Below, one piece after another: positions 43,545 to 52,838 of a DNA stretch of 64,000 nt. The position numbers and the translations under genes are program-made. Position 1 is the stretch's first letter, and each line of letters starts with the position of its first letter. The stretch spans positions 49,822 to 113,821 of the forward strand of contig JAAYBV010000041.1 of the NCBI GenBank assembly GCA_012744475.1. The letters run 5' to 3'. Source of the DNA: Phycisphaerae bacterium. GTDB taxonomy: Bacteria > Planctomycetota > Phycisphaerae > Sedimentisphaerales > Anaerobacaceae. A model generated the notes under the pieces. The model was not told where the DNA came from. It did no database searches and saw only the letters and a program-made list of their open reading frames with translations.

Positions 43545-44486
43545 ATGACTACCGCTTTTCTGTTTCCCGGGCAGGGCGCCCAAGTGGTCGGCATGGGCGC
43601 TGACGTCGCGGCCGGATATCCTGTGGCCGCCGCGTTGTTCGAAGAGGCCAACCGTATTCTGGGCCTCGACCTTCGCAAAGTGTGTTTCGAAGGTCCGGCC
43701 GAGGCGCTCAACACCACGACCATGTCGCAGCCGGCGATCTTCACGATGTCGGCGGCGCTGCTCGAAGTGATTCGGACTGAATCCGCCGCCTCCGGCATCA
43801 GGCCGCAGATCACTGCCGGTCTGAGCATGGGCGAGTACACCGCTCTTTATGCAGCGGGCCTGGTCAGCTTCGAAGACGGCCTTCAGTTGGTGCGTAAGCG
43901 GGGTGAAGCCATGCAGGCCGCCGCAGACGCTACACAAGGCGCCATGGTGAGTATCATGGGACTTGACGAGGAGAAGGTGCGTCTGCTGTGTCGGGAAGCC
44001 GGCCAGGGCGAACTGCTCGAACCGGTGAACTTCAACTGTCCCGGCCAGATCGTCGTCAGCGGCACGGTCCCTGCCTGCCAGCGGGCGGTCGAGCTGGCCC
44101 CCCAACATGGCGCTCTGAAGGCGATCCGCCTGGAGGTGGCCGGGGCGTTCCACACCAGCATGATGGCCAGTGCCGCTGAGGCGCTGCGACGGGCCCTTTC
44201 GGTGTGCCGCATCGCCGAGCCCGACAACGTCAAGACGCTGGCCAACACTGACGCCCAGTACTACGCCAGCGCGGCAGCCGTCGTCGAGGGCCTGGCCAAA
44301 CAACTGACCAGCCCGATCCTGTGGGCCAGGTGTATGCAGCGTCTGATCGACGAAGGCGTGGACCGGTTCTATGAGATTGGCCCCAGCCGCGTCCTGACCG
44401 GCCTGATGAAGAGAATCGACCGAAAGGCCAAGGTCGTCAATCTGAGCACCGCCGACTCGATCAAGGCTCTAATCGAAGGTGCATGA
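43545..44486 (+). CDS. fabD: Malonyl-CoA:ACP transacylase (FabD)
   Basis: 313 residues, starting with TAFLFPGQGAQVVGMG. Catalytic Ser about 94 in GLSMGEYTAL, and His in GAFHTSMM. It loads malonyl groups onto ACP. The ATG at 43545 has AAGGA 8 bases upstream; the frame is open to 42966 but that is the fabH antisense/other-frame shadow. It follows fabH by 56 bases. Confidence 0.95.
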   Translation: MTTAFLFPGQGAQVVGMGADVAAGYPVAAALFEEANRILGLDLRKVCFEGPAEALNTTTMSQPAIFTMSAALLEVIRTESAASGIRPQITAGLSMGEYTALYAAGLVSFEDGLQLVRKRGEAMQAAADATQGAMVSIMGLDEEKVRLLCREAGQGELLEPVNFNCPGQIVVSGTVPACQRAVELAPQHGALKAIRLEVAGAFHTSMMASAAEALRRALSVCRIAEPDNVKTLANTDAQYYASAAAVVEGLAKQLTSPILWARCMQRLIDEGVDRFYEIGPSRVLTGLMKRIDRKAKVVNLSTADSIKALIEGA

Positions 44487-44567
44487 CCCGGTCTGAACCC
44501 GCTGCGAGAACCCAGGCCGGCAATGCTTTTATCGTGACACTTTTCACAGTAATTGGAGGCCTTAGTA

Positions 44568-45305
44568 ATGGCTGAAAAACGACTTGCCGTAGTGACAGGG
44601 GCGGCTCGGGGAATCGGCCGCGCCATCGTGTTCGAATTGCTCCAGCAAGGACGCCTTGTGGCGGGTCTCGACGTGATCGAAGACCAGCTTGCCGATCTTC
44701 AGGAGGCCGTGAAGAAGGCCGGCTTCGAAGTCATCACGCGCTGTGTGGACATCACCGACACGCCCAGGTTTACCGAGGTGCTCGAAGCCCTGGCCTCCGA
44801 ACACGGGGGCATCGGCATCCTGGTCAACAACGCCGGCATCACCCGCGACAACCTGCTGATTCGCATGACCGACGAGGAGTTCGACAAGGTGCTCAACGTG
44901 AACCTGCGCGCCGCTTTCGTGGCGACGCGGACAGCCGCCAAGTCGATGCTGCGCAACAAGTTCGGGCGGATCGTCAACATCAGTTCGGTCTCCGGCGTCA
45001 TGGGCAACGCCGGACAGGCCAACTACTCCACCAGCAAGGCCGGACTCATCGGCCTGGCCAAGACCACTGCACGCGAACTGGCCAAGAAGAACGTCACTGC
45101 CAACTGCGTCGCCCCAGGCTTCATCGACACCGAGATGGCACGCAAGCTGCCTGAACCCGTCCTCGAAGCCGCAAAGCAGTTGATTCCCATGCGACGACTT
45201 GGATCGATGGCCGATATCGCCAAGGCCGTCGCGTTTCTGACCAGCGATGACGCAGGCTATATCACCGGTCAGGTTCTCTGCGTCGACGGCGGCATGGCCA
45301 TGTGA
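44568..45305 (+). CDS. fabG: 3-oxoacyl-ACP reductase (FabG)
   Basis: 245 residues of a classical SDR fold: TGAARGIG (nucleotide binding), NNAG (87-90), catalytic Ser 140, Tyr 153 and Lys 157 in YSTSK. It reduces 3-oxoacyl-ACP with NADPH. GGAGG precedes the ATG at 44568. Its position between fabD and acpP is classic for the fab cluster. Confidence 0.94.
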   Translation: MAEKRLAVVTGAARGIGRAIVFELLQQGRLVAGLDVIEDQLADLQEAVKKAGFEVITRCVDITDTPRFTEVLEALASEHGGIGILVNNAGITRDNLLIRMTDEEFDKVLNVNLRAAFVATRTAAKSMLRNKFGRIVNISSVSGVMGNAGQANYSTSKAGLIGLAKTTARELAKKNVTANCVAPGFIDTEMARKLPEPVLEAAKQLIPMRRLGSMADIAKAVAFLTSDDAGYITGQVLCVDGGMAM

Positions 45306-45323
45306 AAAAATTCGGAAAAATGT

Positions 45324-45352
45324 TTGTACAAGTCCTGTTCGCTCGGTAAGAT
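45324..45352 (+). promoter_or_regulatory. Internal sigma-70 promoter for acpP-fabF
   Basis: TTGTAC at 45324-45329 and TAAGAT at 45347-45352, 17-base spacer, in the 151-base gap between fabG and acpP. It would allow extra ACP expression. Confidence 0.6.
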
Positions 45353-45456
45353 ACCGCCCGAATCCGAACCGGGTGGGGGTGGTACGCAGTGATTTTTGGC
45401 GACAGCAACTGACGGTGGAATTGACGAAGTTCGAGTGCATTAGGGAGGATCAACAA

Positions 45457-45735
45457 GTGAGTATCGATGAGGTAGATGTGCAGGCGATCGAGAACAAGGT
45501 GATCGAGATAATTAGCGAGCAAATGGGCGTCGACAAGGCGGAAATCACCAAAGAGACGTCCTTTATCAACGATCTCAATGCGGACTCGCTGGATACGGTG
45601 GAACTGGTCATGGAATTCGAAGACGAGTTCGATATGAGCATTCCCGACGAAGAGGCCGAGAAGATCCAGACCGTCGGCGCCGCCATCGATTACATCGTCA
45701 GCATCGCGCAAACCAAGAAGAAAGAAAACGCATAA
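45457..45735 (+). CDS. acpP: Acyl carrier protein
   Basis: 92 residues, acidic. The phosphopantetheine Ser is at about 44 in [19 protein letters not shown], and helix IV begins [12 protein letters not shown]. Start is GTG at 45457 with AGGGAGGA upstream; that is the only start giving a normal ACP N-terminus. The C-terminal tail is Lys-rich (AQTKKKENA). It carries acyl chains for FabD, FabG, FabH and FabF. Only 8 bases separate it from fabF. Confidence 0.96.
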   Translation: MSIDEVDVQAIENKVIEIISEQMGVDKAEITKETSFINDLNADSLDTVELVMEFEDEFDMSIPDEEAEKIQTVGAAIDYIVSIAQTKKKENA

Positions 45736-45743
45736 AGCCTGAT

Positions 45744-46988
45744 ATGAATAGACGTCGAGTTGTCATAACGGGCCTGGGGTGTGTTACTGCGCTTTCCGAG
45801 TCCGTCGATGAGCTTTTCACTGCGCTGTGCGAAGGCAAGAGCGGCGTTTCCACGATCGAATCCTTTGACACCAGCCAGTATCCGGTCCATTTCGGTGGGG
45901 AAATCAAACACTTTGACGTGAGCCAGTACGTCGACAAGCGCGAAGCGAAGCGGATGGACCGCTTCACGCAGTTCGCCATTGCCGGCGCGATCAACGCGGT
46001 CAAGGACAGCGGGCTGGATTTCGCCAAGGAAGACCCGTACCGCGTGGGCGTGATCGTCGGAACCGGAATCGGCGGCATCAAGGAAATCGAAGAACAGCAC
46101 GTTCGGCTGATCGAGAAGGGCCCGGGCAAAGTCTCGCCGTTTTGCGTACCCCGGCTGATGTCCAACGCCGCCAGCGGCAACATCGCCATTCAGTTTGGTG
46201 CCAGGGGGCCGTGCTTCGCCGTCTCCAGCGCGTGTGCATCGGGCAACCACACCATCGGGGAGGCATTCTGCAACATCGCGAGCAACCGCAGCGACGTCGT
46301 CATCACAGGCGGCTCCGAAGCGGCGCTGACCCCGATCGGCCTTGGCTCGTTCTGCGCCGCCCGCTCCCTGAGCCTGCGCAACGATAATCCCCCCATCGCA
46401 TCGCGCCCATTCGACCGTGACCGCGACGGTTTCGTATTGACCGAAGGTGCTGGAATTCTGGTCCTGGAGGAATTCGAGCGCGCCCGCAAACGCGGCGCCA
46501 CGATCTACGCCGAGCTGCTTGGGTACGGCGCGACGGACGATGGGTATCACATCACCGCGCCCCTGCCCAATGGGGAAGGCGCGGCGATGGCCATGAGAGT
46601 GGCGCTGGCGGACGCGAAGGTCAATCCGCAGGACGTCGGTTACATCAACGCCCACGGGACGAGCACCGAATTAAACGACATCGCCGAGAGCACGGCCATC
46701 AAGAGCGTCTTTGGCCAGTATGCCTACAAAGTCCCCGTCAGTTCGACCAAGAGCTGCCTGGGACACATGCTGGGCGCGACCGCTGCGGTCGAGTTGATCG
46801 CCGCCATCAAGGCGATCAACCGCTCGGTCATACCACCGACCATCAACTTGGACCATCCGGACGAACGCTGCGACCTGAAGATGGATTACGTGCCGTGGAC
46901 GGCCCGGGAAGCCAAGGTCGATATCGCCATCAGCAATTCGTTCGGCTTCGGCGGACACAATGCCTGCCTGGTGGTCAGGAAGGTCTGA
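45744..46988 (+). CDS. fabF: 3-oxoacyl-ACP synthase II (FabF)
   Basis: 414 residues starting MNRRRVVITGLGCVTAL. Catalytic Cys about 164 in VSSACASGNH, with His in INAHGTSTELND and SCLGHMLGA. It elongates acyl-ACP with malonyl-ACP and produces the C-terminal FGFGGHNACLV. It completes the fab cluster; fabZ and an enoyl reductase are not in the window. Confidence 0.95.
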   Translation: MNRRRVVITGLGCVTALSESVDELFTALCEGKSGVSTIESFDTSQYPVHFGGEIKHFDVSQYVDKREAKRMDRFTQFAIAGAINAVKDSGLDFAKEDPYRVGVIVGTGIGGIKEIEEQHVRLIEKGPGKVSPFCVPRLMSNAASGNIAIQFGARGPCFAVSSACASGNHTIGEAFCNIASNRSDVVITGGSEAALTPIGLGSFCAARSLSLRNDNPPIASRPFDRDRDGFVLTEGAGILVLEEFERARKRGATIYAELLGYGATDDGYHITAPLPNGEGAAMAMRVALADAKVNPQDVGYINAHGTSTELNDIAESTAIKSVFGQYAYKVPVSSTKSCLGHMLGATAAVELIAAIKAINRSVIPPTINLDHPDERCDLKMDYVPWTAREAKVDIAISNSFGFGGHNACLVVRKV

Positions 46989-47115
46989 GTCTCGGCCGTA
47001 TTGACGAATCCTGCCCTCCCGATCTGCGGTGTGGTCGCATCGTCTGACCTGGTGCGGCTACAGGCTCCCCGGCCGGATGGTCGCGACGCAGATCGCATCT
47101 CATGAGAGGCTCACG

Positions 47116-47712
47116 ATGGCATGGGCGATAGTGCTCCTGGCGGCTGGCCTGCTTCTGCTCTGGAAGGGGGCCGATCTTCTCGTCAACGGCGCCGTTGGGA
47201 TCGCGCAGCGTCTCGGAATCAGCCAGCTTGCCGTGGGACTGACCGTGGTTGCCATGGGCACGTCGGCCCCCGAGGTGGCCGCCAGCATCGCTTCGGCTCT
47301 GGGCGGCAGAGGCGACATCGCCATTGGGAACGTCTACGGCTCCAATATCGCCAACCTGGCCCTGATCGGCGGGCTCGTAGCGCTGATCAATCCGTTGCGT
47401 ATCCAGGCCCAGACGCTTCGCCGTGAGATCCCCACCATGCTGATCGCAGCCCTGCTGCTGTGGCCGATCCTGAGGGACTTGAGTCTGTCGCGTATTTGGC
47501 CTACCTGCTCGCCTGCACGCAGGCCGCATAGGGGCGGGGCGGGTCCTCACGGGCACAAGAGCATGGACTCGGCGAAGACCTCGTTGAACGCCTTCTCGTT
47601 GGCGATCTCCACGTACTGGATCTCACGCGTCAGCGCCGCCGCCGTCGCCCTGCACTCGTCGCTGAGCAGGAGCATCTGTGCCCCGGAAGCGGCGGCGTTG
47701 CCCACGAAGTGA
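47116..47712 (+). pseudogene. Truncated Na+/Ca2+ antiporter-like (CaCA) protein, N-terminal repeat only
   Basis: From ATG 47116 the first about 126 residues (to about 47493) match the first half of CaCA exchangers: WKGADLLVNGAVGIAQRLG, the alpha-1 signature VAMGTSAPEVAASIASAL and GNVYGSNIANLALIGG. The alpha-2 half is absent. After about 47493 the frame continues to 47712 only because it runs antisense through the end of the following minus-strand gene, and that part is not transporter-like. A complete protein of this family has about 300-360 residues and two alpha repeats. This is probably a decaying remnant. Confidence 0.65.
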
Positions 47713-49145
47713 ATACGTTCCAGCGGAACGTTCGGCAGCAGCCCCACGCGAACGGCGCTGGCCGGACGGATGTAGTTGCCGAACGCCCCTGCCAGCAGCA
47801 CCCGTTCAAGGCCCCCGGCGTCGATGCCCATCTTCGCCAGCAGAAGCCGGATGCCCGCCTGAATCGCTCCCTTGGCAAGTTGGAATTCGCGTATGTCCCT
47901 CTGCGTCAGGACAACGGCCGGTTCGAAGGTCTGGAGATCCCTGGCCAGACAGAAGGCCGGCTGGCCCTCGACCTCGATCCGCCTTGAAGCCACGGCTGCC
48001 GAACACTTCGAGCGGGTCTCTTCGATGTCGGCGAAGCGTCCGCTGGTCTCCACCACGCCCAATTCAAGAAGGACGGCCACCGCATCGATCAACCCGCTGC
48101 CACAGATCGACAGTGGCTTGCCACCCCCTATGACATCGATCGTGATGTCATCATTGTCGATGATAACCACCTCGATGGCCCCGTCGACGGCCCTGCTGCC
48201 GCAGCGGATGCGGGCCCCTTCGAGGGCCGGGCCGGCGGCGCAACTGGCCGCATACAGCCGCTCGCCCATTCCGAGGACCAGTTCGCCGTTGGTGCCGATG
48301 TCCACGACGAGGGTCATCTGCGTCGTGGAGCCTATGTCGACCGCCAGGGCCACCGCCGTCGTGTCTGCGCCCACGAAACCAGCGATATTCTCGGCCGTAT
48401 GGACGTTTCCCGCCGGATTCATGGTCAGCCCCAGGCTGCCGGGGGAAACGTCGTGAGCATTGGTGGAATGAGCCTGATACGGGGCCTGGCCCAATTGCGC
48501 GACGGGAAACCCGAGGAAGATGTGGTTCATCGTGGTGTTGCCCACCACAGAGGCTTCGTAGATGGCATTGGGGTCGATTCGGACCGCTTCGCAGAGCCCG
48601 CGAATCAGCTCGTTGATGCCGTCGACAATGATCGCGTGCAACCGCTCCAGACCCGCCTGCGATTCAGCATAGCTGATCCGGCTGACGACATCGTCGCCAA
48701 ACCGCGTCTGCGGGTTGAGCATGGCTCGCGTCGCGACGCATTCGCCGTTGGCCAGGTCAATGAGCTTGGCAACGACCGTGGTGGTGCCGATATCGACAGC
48801 CAGACCATAGATGTCGGTCGGGCCGGCCAGCGACCGGTATTTCTCAACGGTCGTCCGCTGGAGCCCTGCGGTGCGATCGAGACCATGTTCGAGAATCTTG
48901 TGGGTGTAGAAACGCGACGAAGCCGGCACGGTGACAGTCACGTTGCCCTGGACGGTATGCTGGCAGGCGAGCACCTCCCGGCCGGACGGGCCCAGGCGGA
49001 CAACGCATTTTCCGCAGGTGCCCCGGCCCCCGCACGATGTGTTCAGCACGATCCCCGCCTGGCCGGCGGCCTCGACAAGGGTGGCTCCCTGGTGAGTGGA
49101 TATCTCTTTGCCGTCCGGTTCGAAGACTACACGGAAGTGCTTCAT
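47547..49145 (-). CDS. Ferredoxin-ASKHA protein, RACo-like (DUF4445 family)
   Basis: 532 residues. An N-terminal 2Fe-2S ferredoxin domain has Cys at about 38, 44, 47 and 61 (NTSCGGRGTCGKC, then LACQ). The rest is an ASKHA ATPase-fold region with GLAVDIGTTTVVAKL, VVDIGTNGELVLG and SICGSGLIDAVA, ending in the DUF4445-type region with LLAGAFGNYI. Such proteins (RACo) reductively activate corrinoid proteins in methyltransferase systems using ATP. No corrinoid methyltransferase gene is in the window, so the partner is unknown. ATG at 49145; a TTG nine codons upstream is in frame. Confidence 0.85.
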   Translation of the reverse strand: MKHFRVVFEPDGKEISTHQGATLVEAAGQAGIVLNTSCGGRGTCGKCVVRLGPSGREVLACQHTVQGNVTVTVPASSRFYTHKILEHGLDRTAGLQRTTVEKYRSLAGPTDIYGLAVDIGTTTVVAKLIDLANGECVATRAMLNPQTRFGDDVVSRISYAESQAGLERLHAIIVDGINELIRGLCEAVRIDPNAIYEASVVGNTTMNHIFLGFPVAQLGQAPYQAHSTNAHDVSPGSLGLTMNPAGNVHTAENIAGFVGADTTAVALAVDIGSTTQMTLVVDIGTNGELVLGMGERLYAASCAAGPALEGARIRCGSRAVDGAIEVVIIDNDDITIDVIGGGKPLSICGSGLIDAVAVLLELGVVETSGRFADIEETRSKCSAAVASRRIEVEGQPAFCLARDLQTFEPAVVLTQRDIREFQLAKGAIQAGIRLLLAKMGIDAGGLERVLLAGAFGNYIRPASAVRVGLLPNVPLERIHFVGNAAASGAQMLLLSDECRATAAALTREIQYVEIANEKAFNEVFAESMLLCP

Positions 49146-49230
49146 CGATCCCGTCGCACCCACGGCGTACAATCCCCGCCCCGGCGCGAGAACTCCCTAC
49201 AGGGTGAATAACTGCGAAATGAGAAGACTC

Positions 49231-49311
49231 TCAGCTGATCTTGTGTCTGATCTTCCAGCGCGTACGTCTCTTCTTGCTGCCGATTTTCCTTCTGCGTCGT
49301 GCTTTGGCCAT
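49231..49311 (-). CDS. Very basic 26-residue peptide, ribosomal-protein-like
   Basis: An 81-base frame on the minus strand: starts MAKARRRRKIGSKKR and ends RWKIRHKIS. More than half of its residues are Lys, Arg or His. AGAGGA lies 5 bases before the ATG and a TTTACA/TAGTAT promoter pair (17-base spacer) lies upstream. Size and composition resemble tiny ribosomal proteins (bTHX-, bS22- or bL36-like), but I cannot assign one of them. It is too short for usual gene callers. Confidence 0.6.
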   Translation of the reverse strand: MAKARRRRKIGSKKRRTRWKIRHKIS

Positions 49312-49371
49312 GCATTCCTCTAAGAAAACGTAGAATCTCTACTATCAATGCTTCTGAGCCCGTATAATGGG

Positions 49372-49400
49372 ATACTACCCGACAAATGCCTTGGTGTAAA
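49372..49400 (-). promoter_or_regulatory. Promoter of the 26-residue peptide gene
   Basis: On the minus strand TTTACA (49395-49400) and TAGTAT (49372-49377) with a 17-base spacer. The predicted start is about 55 bases before the ATG at 49311. Confidence 0.5.
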
Positions 49401-49531
49401 GAGAGAAAAACGGGCAAAAACCGCAATCCCGCAGCGTCACGGTGGCACGGTGTGCGACGAGGGACCTGGGACGCGGCGCCTCGGGCGCCGCACGGTTTGT
49501 CGCTCGTGCCGCTCGGAAACGAGGTATGGAC

Positions 49532-49843
49532 ATGATTCAGTGCAACCAATGTGAGTTCTGCGAGATCGGGCCGGACGGGCACAGGGTCTTCAAGTGCGAT
49601 CCGTTCTCGAACATCAAGGAACCCGAGTGCCTGGCGAAATGGCAACTGATCCGCCTGGACATGCTCGTGGCCAGCTACCAGAGCATGCTCAGGTCGTACG
49701 GCAGACTCGCCCCGCTCCAGGACAAGATCTTCAAATACGTCCAGCGGGAGATCAACGAGATGGAGGAATCGGAAAGCTGGCGTGTCGATCCGGAGGACCC
49801 GGACAGCACGCCGGAGGATCGGGACGATACCTGGCCGGTCTGA
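49532..49843 (+). CDS. Small Cys-containing protein, putative zinc ribbon
   Basis: 103 residues. The N-terminus has MIQCNQCEFCEI and then FKCDPFSNIKEPECLAKW, giving Cys at about 4, 7, 10, 24 and 35, which could bind zinc. The rest is helical (YQSMLRSYGRLAPLQDKIF) with an acidic tail (DPEDPDSTPEDRDDTW). I chose the ATG at 49532 because GAGG lies 7 bases upstream; another ATG at 49526 is too close to it. No named family was recognised. Confidence 0.6.
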   Translation: MIQCNQCEFCEIGPDGHRVFKCDPFSNIKEPECLAKWQLIRLDMLVASYQSMLRSYGRLAPLQDKIFKYVQREINEMEESESWRVDPEDPDSTPEDRDDTWPV

Positions 49844-50040
49844 TCGTGGGCTGCGAAGCGAAGGCCACCGCCCCGGCAGGTCGGGTCCTGCTTCGAGGCC
49901 GGATCGTCCGACCGGACGCTGGACAGTCGGTTCGGTTTTCCGGCCTGACGGGTGTACCCGGCGGGCCGCGTGCGTTGGGGCGATTTCCTGCAATAAACCC
50001 TTTGGCGATCTCGTCTTCTCATAGGCTGTGAACAGAACGG

Positions 50041-50580
50041 ATGGGTACAGGCGCCGAGCTAACCCAGATCATAGACGGCTGTAAGTCGGGGGATGCTGAG
50101 TGTTTCGCTCAGGTGGTCGATCTCTACGGCCCACGCTGCTATGGCTACTTCTACCGGCTGACCGGCGACCGCGATCTCAGCGATGAGCTGCTCAGCGAGC
50201 TGTTCATGAAGCTGGTCGAGAAGATTGCGTCCTATAAAGGCGGATCGTTCGAGAGCTGGCTGTTTCGGATTGCCTCGAACATCTTCCACGACCATCTGAG
50301 GGGCCGAAAACGGCAGAAGAAACTCGTCGAGGGGCGGCGGGCGGAACTGGAGCTGCGTCCCGTCGAGGCGGCCCAATCGGACCTGACGCCGGACAAGGCT
50401 GACAGGCTCCAGACCCAGTTGAGCCGGCTGGACGCCGATACGCGGGATTTGATCGTGTTACGCTATTATTCCGAATTGAGCTTCAAGGAGATCGCCGAGA
50501 TGCGGTCCGAACCGCTTGGAACGGCCCTTTCGAAATTGCACCGGGGGCTCAAGAAGCTGCGCGAGCTCATGGAGGGTTGA
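50041..50580 (+). CDS. ECF-type RNA polymerase sigma factor
   Basis: 179 residues. Region 2 has VDLYGPRCYGYFYRLTGDRD and LLSELFMKLVEKIASY, then ESWLFRIASNIFHDHLRG; region 4 has LDADTRDLIVLRYYSELSFK and ALSKLHRGLKKLRELM. It is followed by a membrane protein gene 3 bases on and a coiled-coil secreted protein gene. Target genes unknown. Confidence 0.87.
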   Translation: MGTGAELTQIIDGCKSGDAECFAQVVDLYGPRCYGYFYRLTGDRDLSDELLSELFMKLVEKIASYKGGSFESWLFRIASNIFHDHLRGRKRQKKLVEGRRAELELRPVEAAQSDLTPDKADRLQTQLSRLDADTRDLIVLRYYSELSFKEIAEMRSEPLGTALSKLHRGLKKLRELMEG

Positions 50581-50583
50581 ACG

Positions 50584-51093
50584 ATGAGAGATCGCAACTA
50601 CGATGAGCTGAGAGAGCTGCTGACGAGATTCACGGACTCGTCCGATGCCGGCTCGACCGAACGGGATATCCGCGCGGGCGACAGCCTGTTCGACATGCAT
50701 CCGGCGCCGCAGGCTGCGCCGGAGACGCTGGCAACCATCAAACGGCGGATCTCGGTCCGGCTGGGCATGCCGCGCAGACACACCCATCCGCTGTACCGCT
50801 ACGTCGGAGCCGCCGCCGCGGTGATTGCCATGGCGCTGATCGGTTTCTTCGGACGCTCTGCCCCTGAACAGCCCCGCGTCAGCTACGCTTCGCTGATTCC
50901 CGCCGCGATATGGGACAGCGACGATCTCGTCTCCGACGATGCGGAACTGGCGTACTTCCGGTCCGAGCTGCGGCACATCGAGACGCAGATGCAGGCCCTG
51001 GAGGCAGGTGACGGCGAGCTGGTCGCGGCCGGTTCGCTCGACGAGGTCGAACTCGAATTGATCCGCATCGACACCCAGTTTTGGAAGGAATAG
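50584..51093 (+). CDS. Single-pass membrane protein, putative anti-sigma factor
   Basis: 169 residues. A helical N-terminal part (about 1-70), one membrane helix (about 78-96, YVGAAAAVIAMALIGFFGR) and an acidic outer region (about 110-169). There is no HxxxCxxC motif. Immediate position after an ECF gene (3 bases) suggests an anti-sigma role. Not a recognised family by sequence. Confidence 0.62.
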   Translation: MRDRNYDELRELLTRFTDSSDAGSTERDIRAGDSLFDMHPAPQAAPETLATIKRRISVRLGMPRRHTHPLYRYVGAAAAVIAMALIGFFGRSAPEQPRVSYASLIPAAIWDSDDLVSDDAELAYFRSELRHIETQMQALEAGDGELVAAGSLDEVELELIRIDTQFWKE

Positions 51094-51098
51094 ACGCC

Positions 51099-51938
51099 AT
51101 GCAGCGATGTCAGACCGCCCTTCTCGTGGCCGTGCTCCTGCTGACGGGAGGCCTCTGGACCGCCACAATCGCAAACGCTCAGGCCCAATCGCCGGACAGA
51201 GCCGCGGACATTTGGGACGAGGAATCCAGCTCACCGCTGTATCCCTGGTGGTACCGATGGCTCTCGGATGAAATCATCGATCGCATCATGAAGGGCATCG
51301 AACAGCGCGATCCCGCCAAGGCCAAAGAGCTGGCGGAACTACGAAAGAAGGACCCCGAGCAGTTCAAGGCGGAACTGGGCCGGCATGGCCGTACGGAGAT
51401 CGAGGAGATCAGCCGGGAACGCTTCGAGGCGCGCCGACAGAGGAGGAACACCGAGTTCCTCGAGTGGCTCAAGGCCAACTACCCCCAGGACGAAGCCCAA
51501 CTGGCCAAGGTCAAGGAAAAAGACCCCCAACTCTACGTCAAGAGCTTCGAGCACCTGCTGGAGCAGTATGGGCGGATCTTCGAGGCCTATAGCGTCAACC
51601 CCGAACTCGGAGCGGTTTTGAAAGAGGACTACGACCTGCGGAAACGACGCGACGATATCCTCCGCCAGATGCATCGTGAACGGTCCGACGCCAGGAAACA
51701 GGCCTTGGGGGCCGAATTGCAGGACATCGTCGCCCGGCGTTACGATCTGATCGTTCGCCGCAAGGAGATCGCCTACGAGCAGCTCCAGAGGAAGATCGAG
51801 GAGATGCAGCGTCAGATCAAAGAGAGCAAGGACGAGATCGTCCAGTGGCAAAAGACCGAGGTCAAGCGGGAAAACGTCCGCAAACGGGTGGAGGCCCTTA
51901 CCGAGGGGCTGAACAAACGCGGATTCAAGTGGGATTGA
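51099..51938 (+). CDS. Secreted coiled-coil protein
   Basis: 279 residues. Signal peptide (about 1-28), then a long Glu/Arg/Lys-rich helical region (about 60-275) predicted as coiled coil (LQRKIEEMQRQIKESKDEIV). AAGGAA precedes the ATG at 51099, 5 bases after the previous stop. It is the third gene of the ECF operon. Its size and charge resemble Spy-like or OmpH-like chaperones only loosely; function is unknown. Confidence 0.55.
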   Translation: MQRCQTALLVAVLLLTGGLWTATIANAQAQSPDRAADIWDEESSSPLYPWWYRWLSDEIIDRIMKGIEQRDPAKAKELAELRKKDPEQFKAELGRHGRTEIEEISRERFEARRQRRNTEFLEWLKANYPQDEAQLAKVKEKDPQLYVKSFEHLLEQYGRIFEAYSVNPELGAVLKEDYDLRKRRDDILRQMHRERSDARKQALGAELQDIVARRYDLIVRRKEIAYEQLQRKIEEMQRQIKESKDEIVQWQKTEVKRENVRKRVEALTEGLNKRGFKWD

Positions 51939-51983
51939 CCTGCGACGTTGGCGACAGGGTCAGCCGATAGATGCCGCCGGTCT

Positions 51984-52838
51984 TCATGCCTTCTGGCGGC
52001 GCAGTTCCATCTGCGTGGCCTGCTTAAGCGTCTTCTTCTCCTTGCCGGTCAGGCTGTGCAGCCCTTCGCGGTGGACCTTGGCGAGGATGCGATCGACCTC
52101 GATCTGGAGCTTGCGCTGCTGCTCCAGGTTCTTCTCCCACGATCCGGCCCGCATCTTCATACGCCACCGCCCGACCCTGGGCAGCAGCAGAACGTACCCT
52201 GCACCGGCCGCCATACCCGCCAGATGCGCGGCCTCCCCGCCGGCGTTGTTGCTCCGCGTGACGATCAGCAGGAAATACATGAATACGAAGACCGCCGCCG
52301 CAACGCGAATCGGAAGCGGGAACACGATTACGAACAGGACGATGTGCGGAAACAGAATCGCACAAGCCGCCAGAAGCCCAAGAATCGAGCCGGAAGCGCC
52401 GATCATCGGGATCGCCGTCAGAAACCCAACCGCGGTCAGGAACAGGTAGAACAACGCGCCGGCCGCGCCGCAGATCAGGTAGAACGGCAAGAACCGGCGA
52501 CTGCCCCAGTGCCGTTCCAGAGGCGGGCCCAGGAAGAACAGCGCCAGCATGTTGAAGAAGATGTGCCAGACCGCGTCCCGGTTGTGCAGGAACTGGTAGG
52601 TGACGATCCGCCAAGGTTGCAGCGCCGTGGACCACGAGCCGCCGTCAACCGCGAACCAGTCCTCCAGGAAATCGCCGACCGGGTCCGCCAGCACCCCGAT
52701 CACGAAGATCGAGAGGTTGGCGATGAGCAGCCACTTGACCACGGGCGTCAGACGCGGCAGATTCAGCCGCATCTGAGGCGAACCGTGATACTGCTGCCGT
52801 TCGCCGGCCTGAGTGTAGTCCCTGTCGTAAAGACCCAT
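51984..52838 (-). CDS. Rhomboid-family intramembrane serine protease
   Basis: 284 residues with six membrane segments. Catalytic Ser about 149 in GASGSILG and His about 205 in EAAHLAG; also WHIFFNMLAL with the family His-Asn motif in the second segment. The C-terminus is a charged helix. It cleaves membrane-spanning proteins. The ATG at 52838 is used; the frame is open to 52883. It faces the ECF operon convergently. Confidence 0.9.
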   Translation of the reverse strand: MGLYDRDYTQAGERQQYHGSPQMRLNLPRLTPVVKWLLIANLSIFVIGVLADPVGDFLEDWFAVDGGSWSTALQPWRIVTYQFLHNRDAVWHIFFNMLALFFLGPPLERHWGSRRFLPFYLICGAAGALFYLFLTAVGFLTAIPMIGASGSILGLLAACAILFPHIVLFVIVFPLPIRVAAAVFVFMYFLLIVTRSNNAGGEAAHLAGMAAGAGYVLLLPRVGRWRMKMRAGSWEKNLEQQRKLQIEVDRILAKVHREGLHSLTGKEKKTLKQATQMELRRQKA

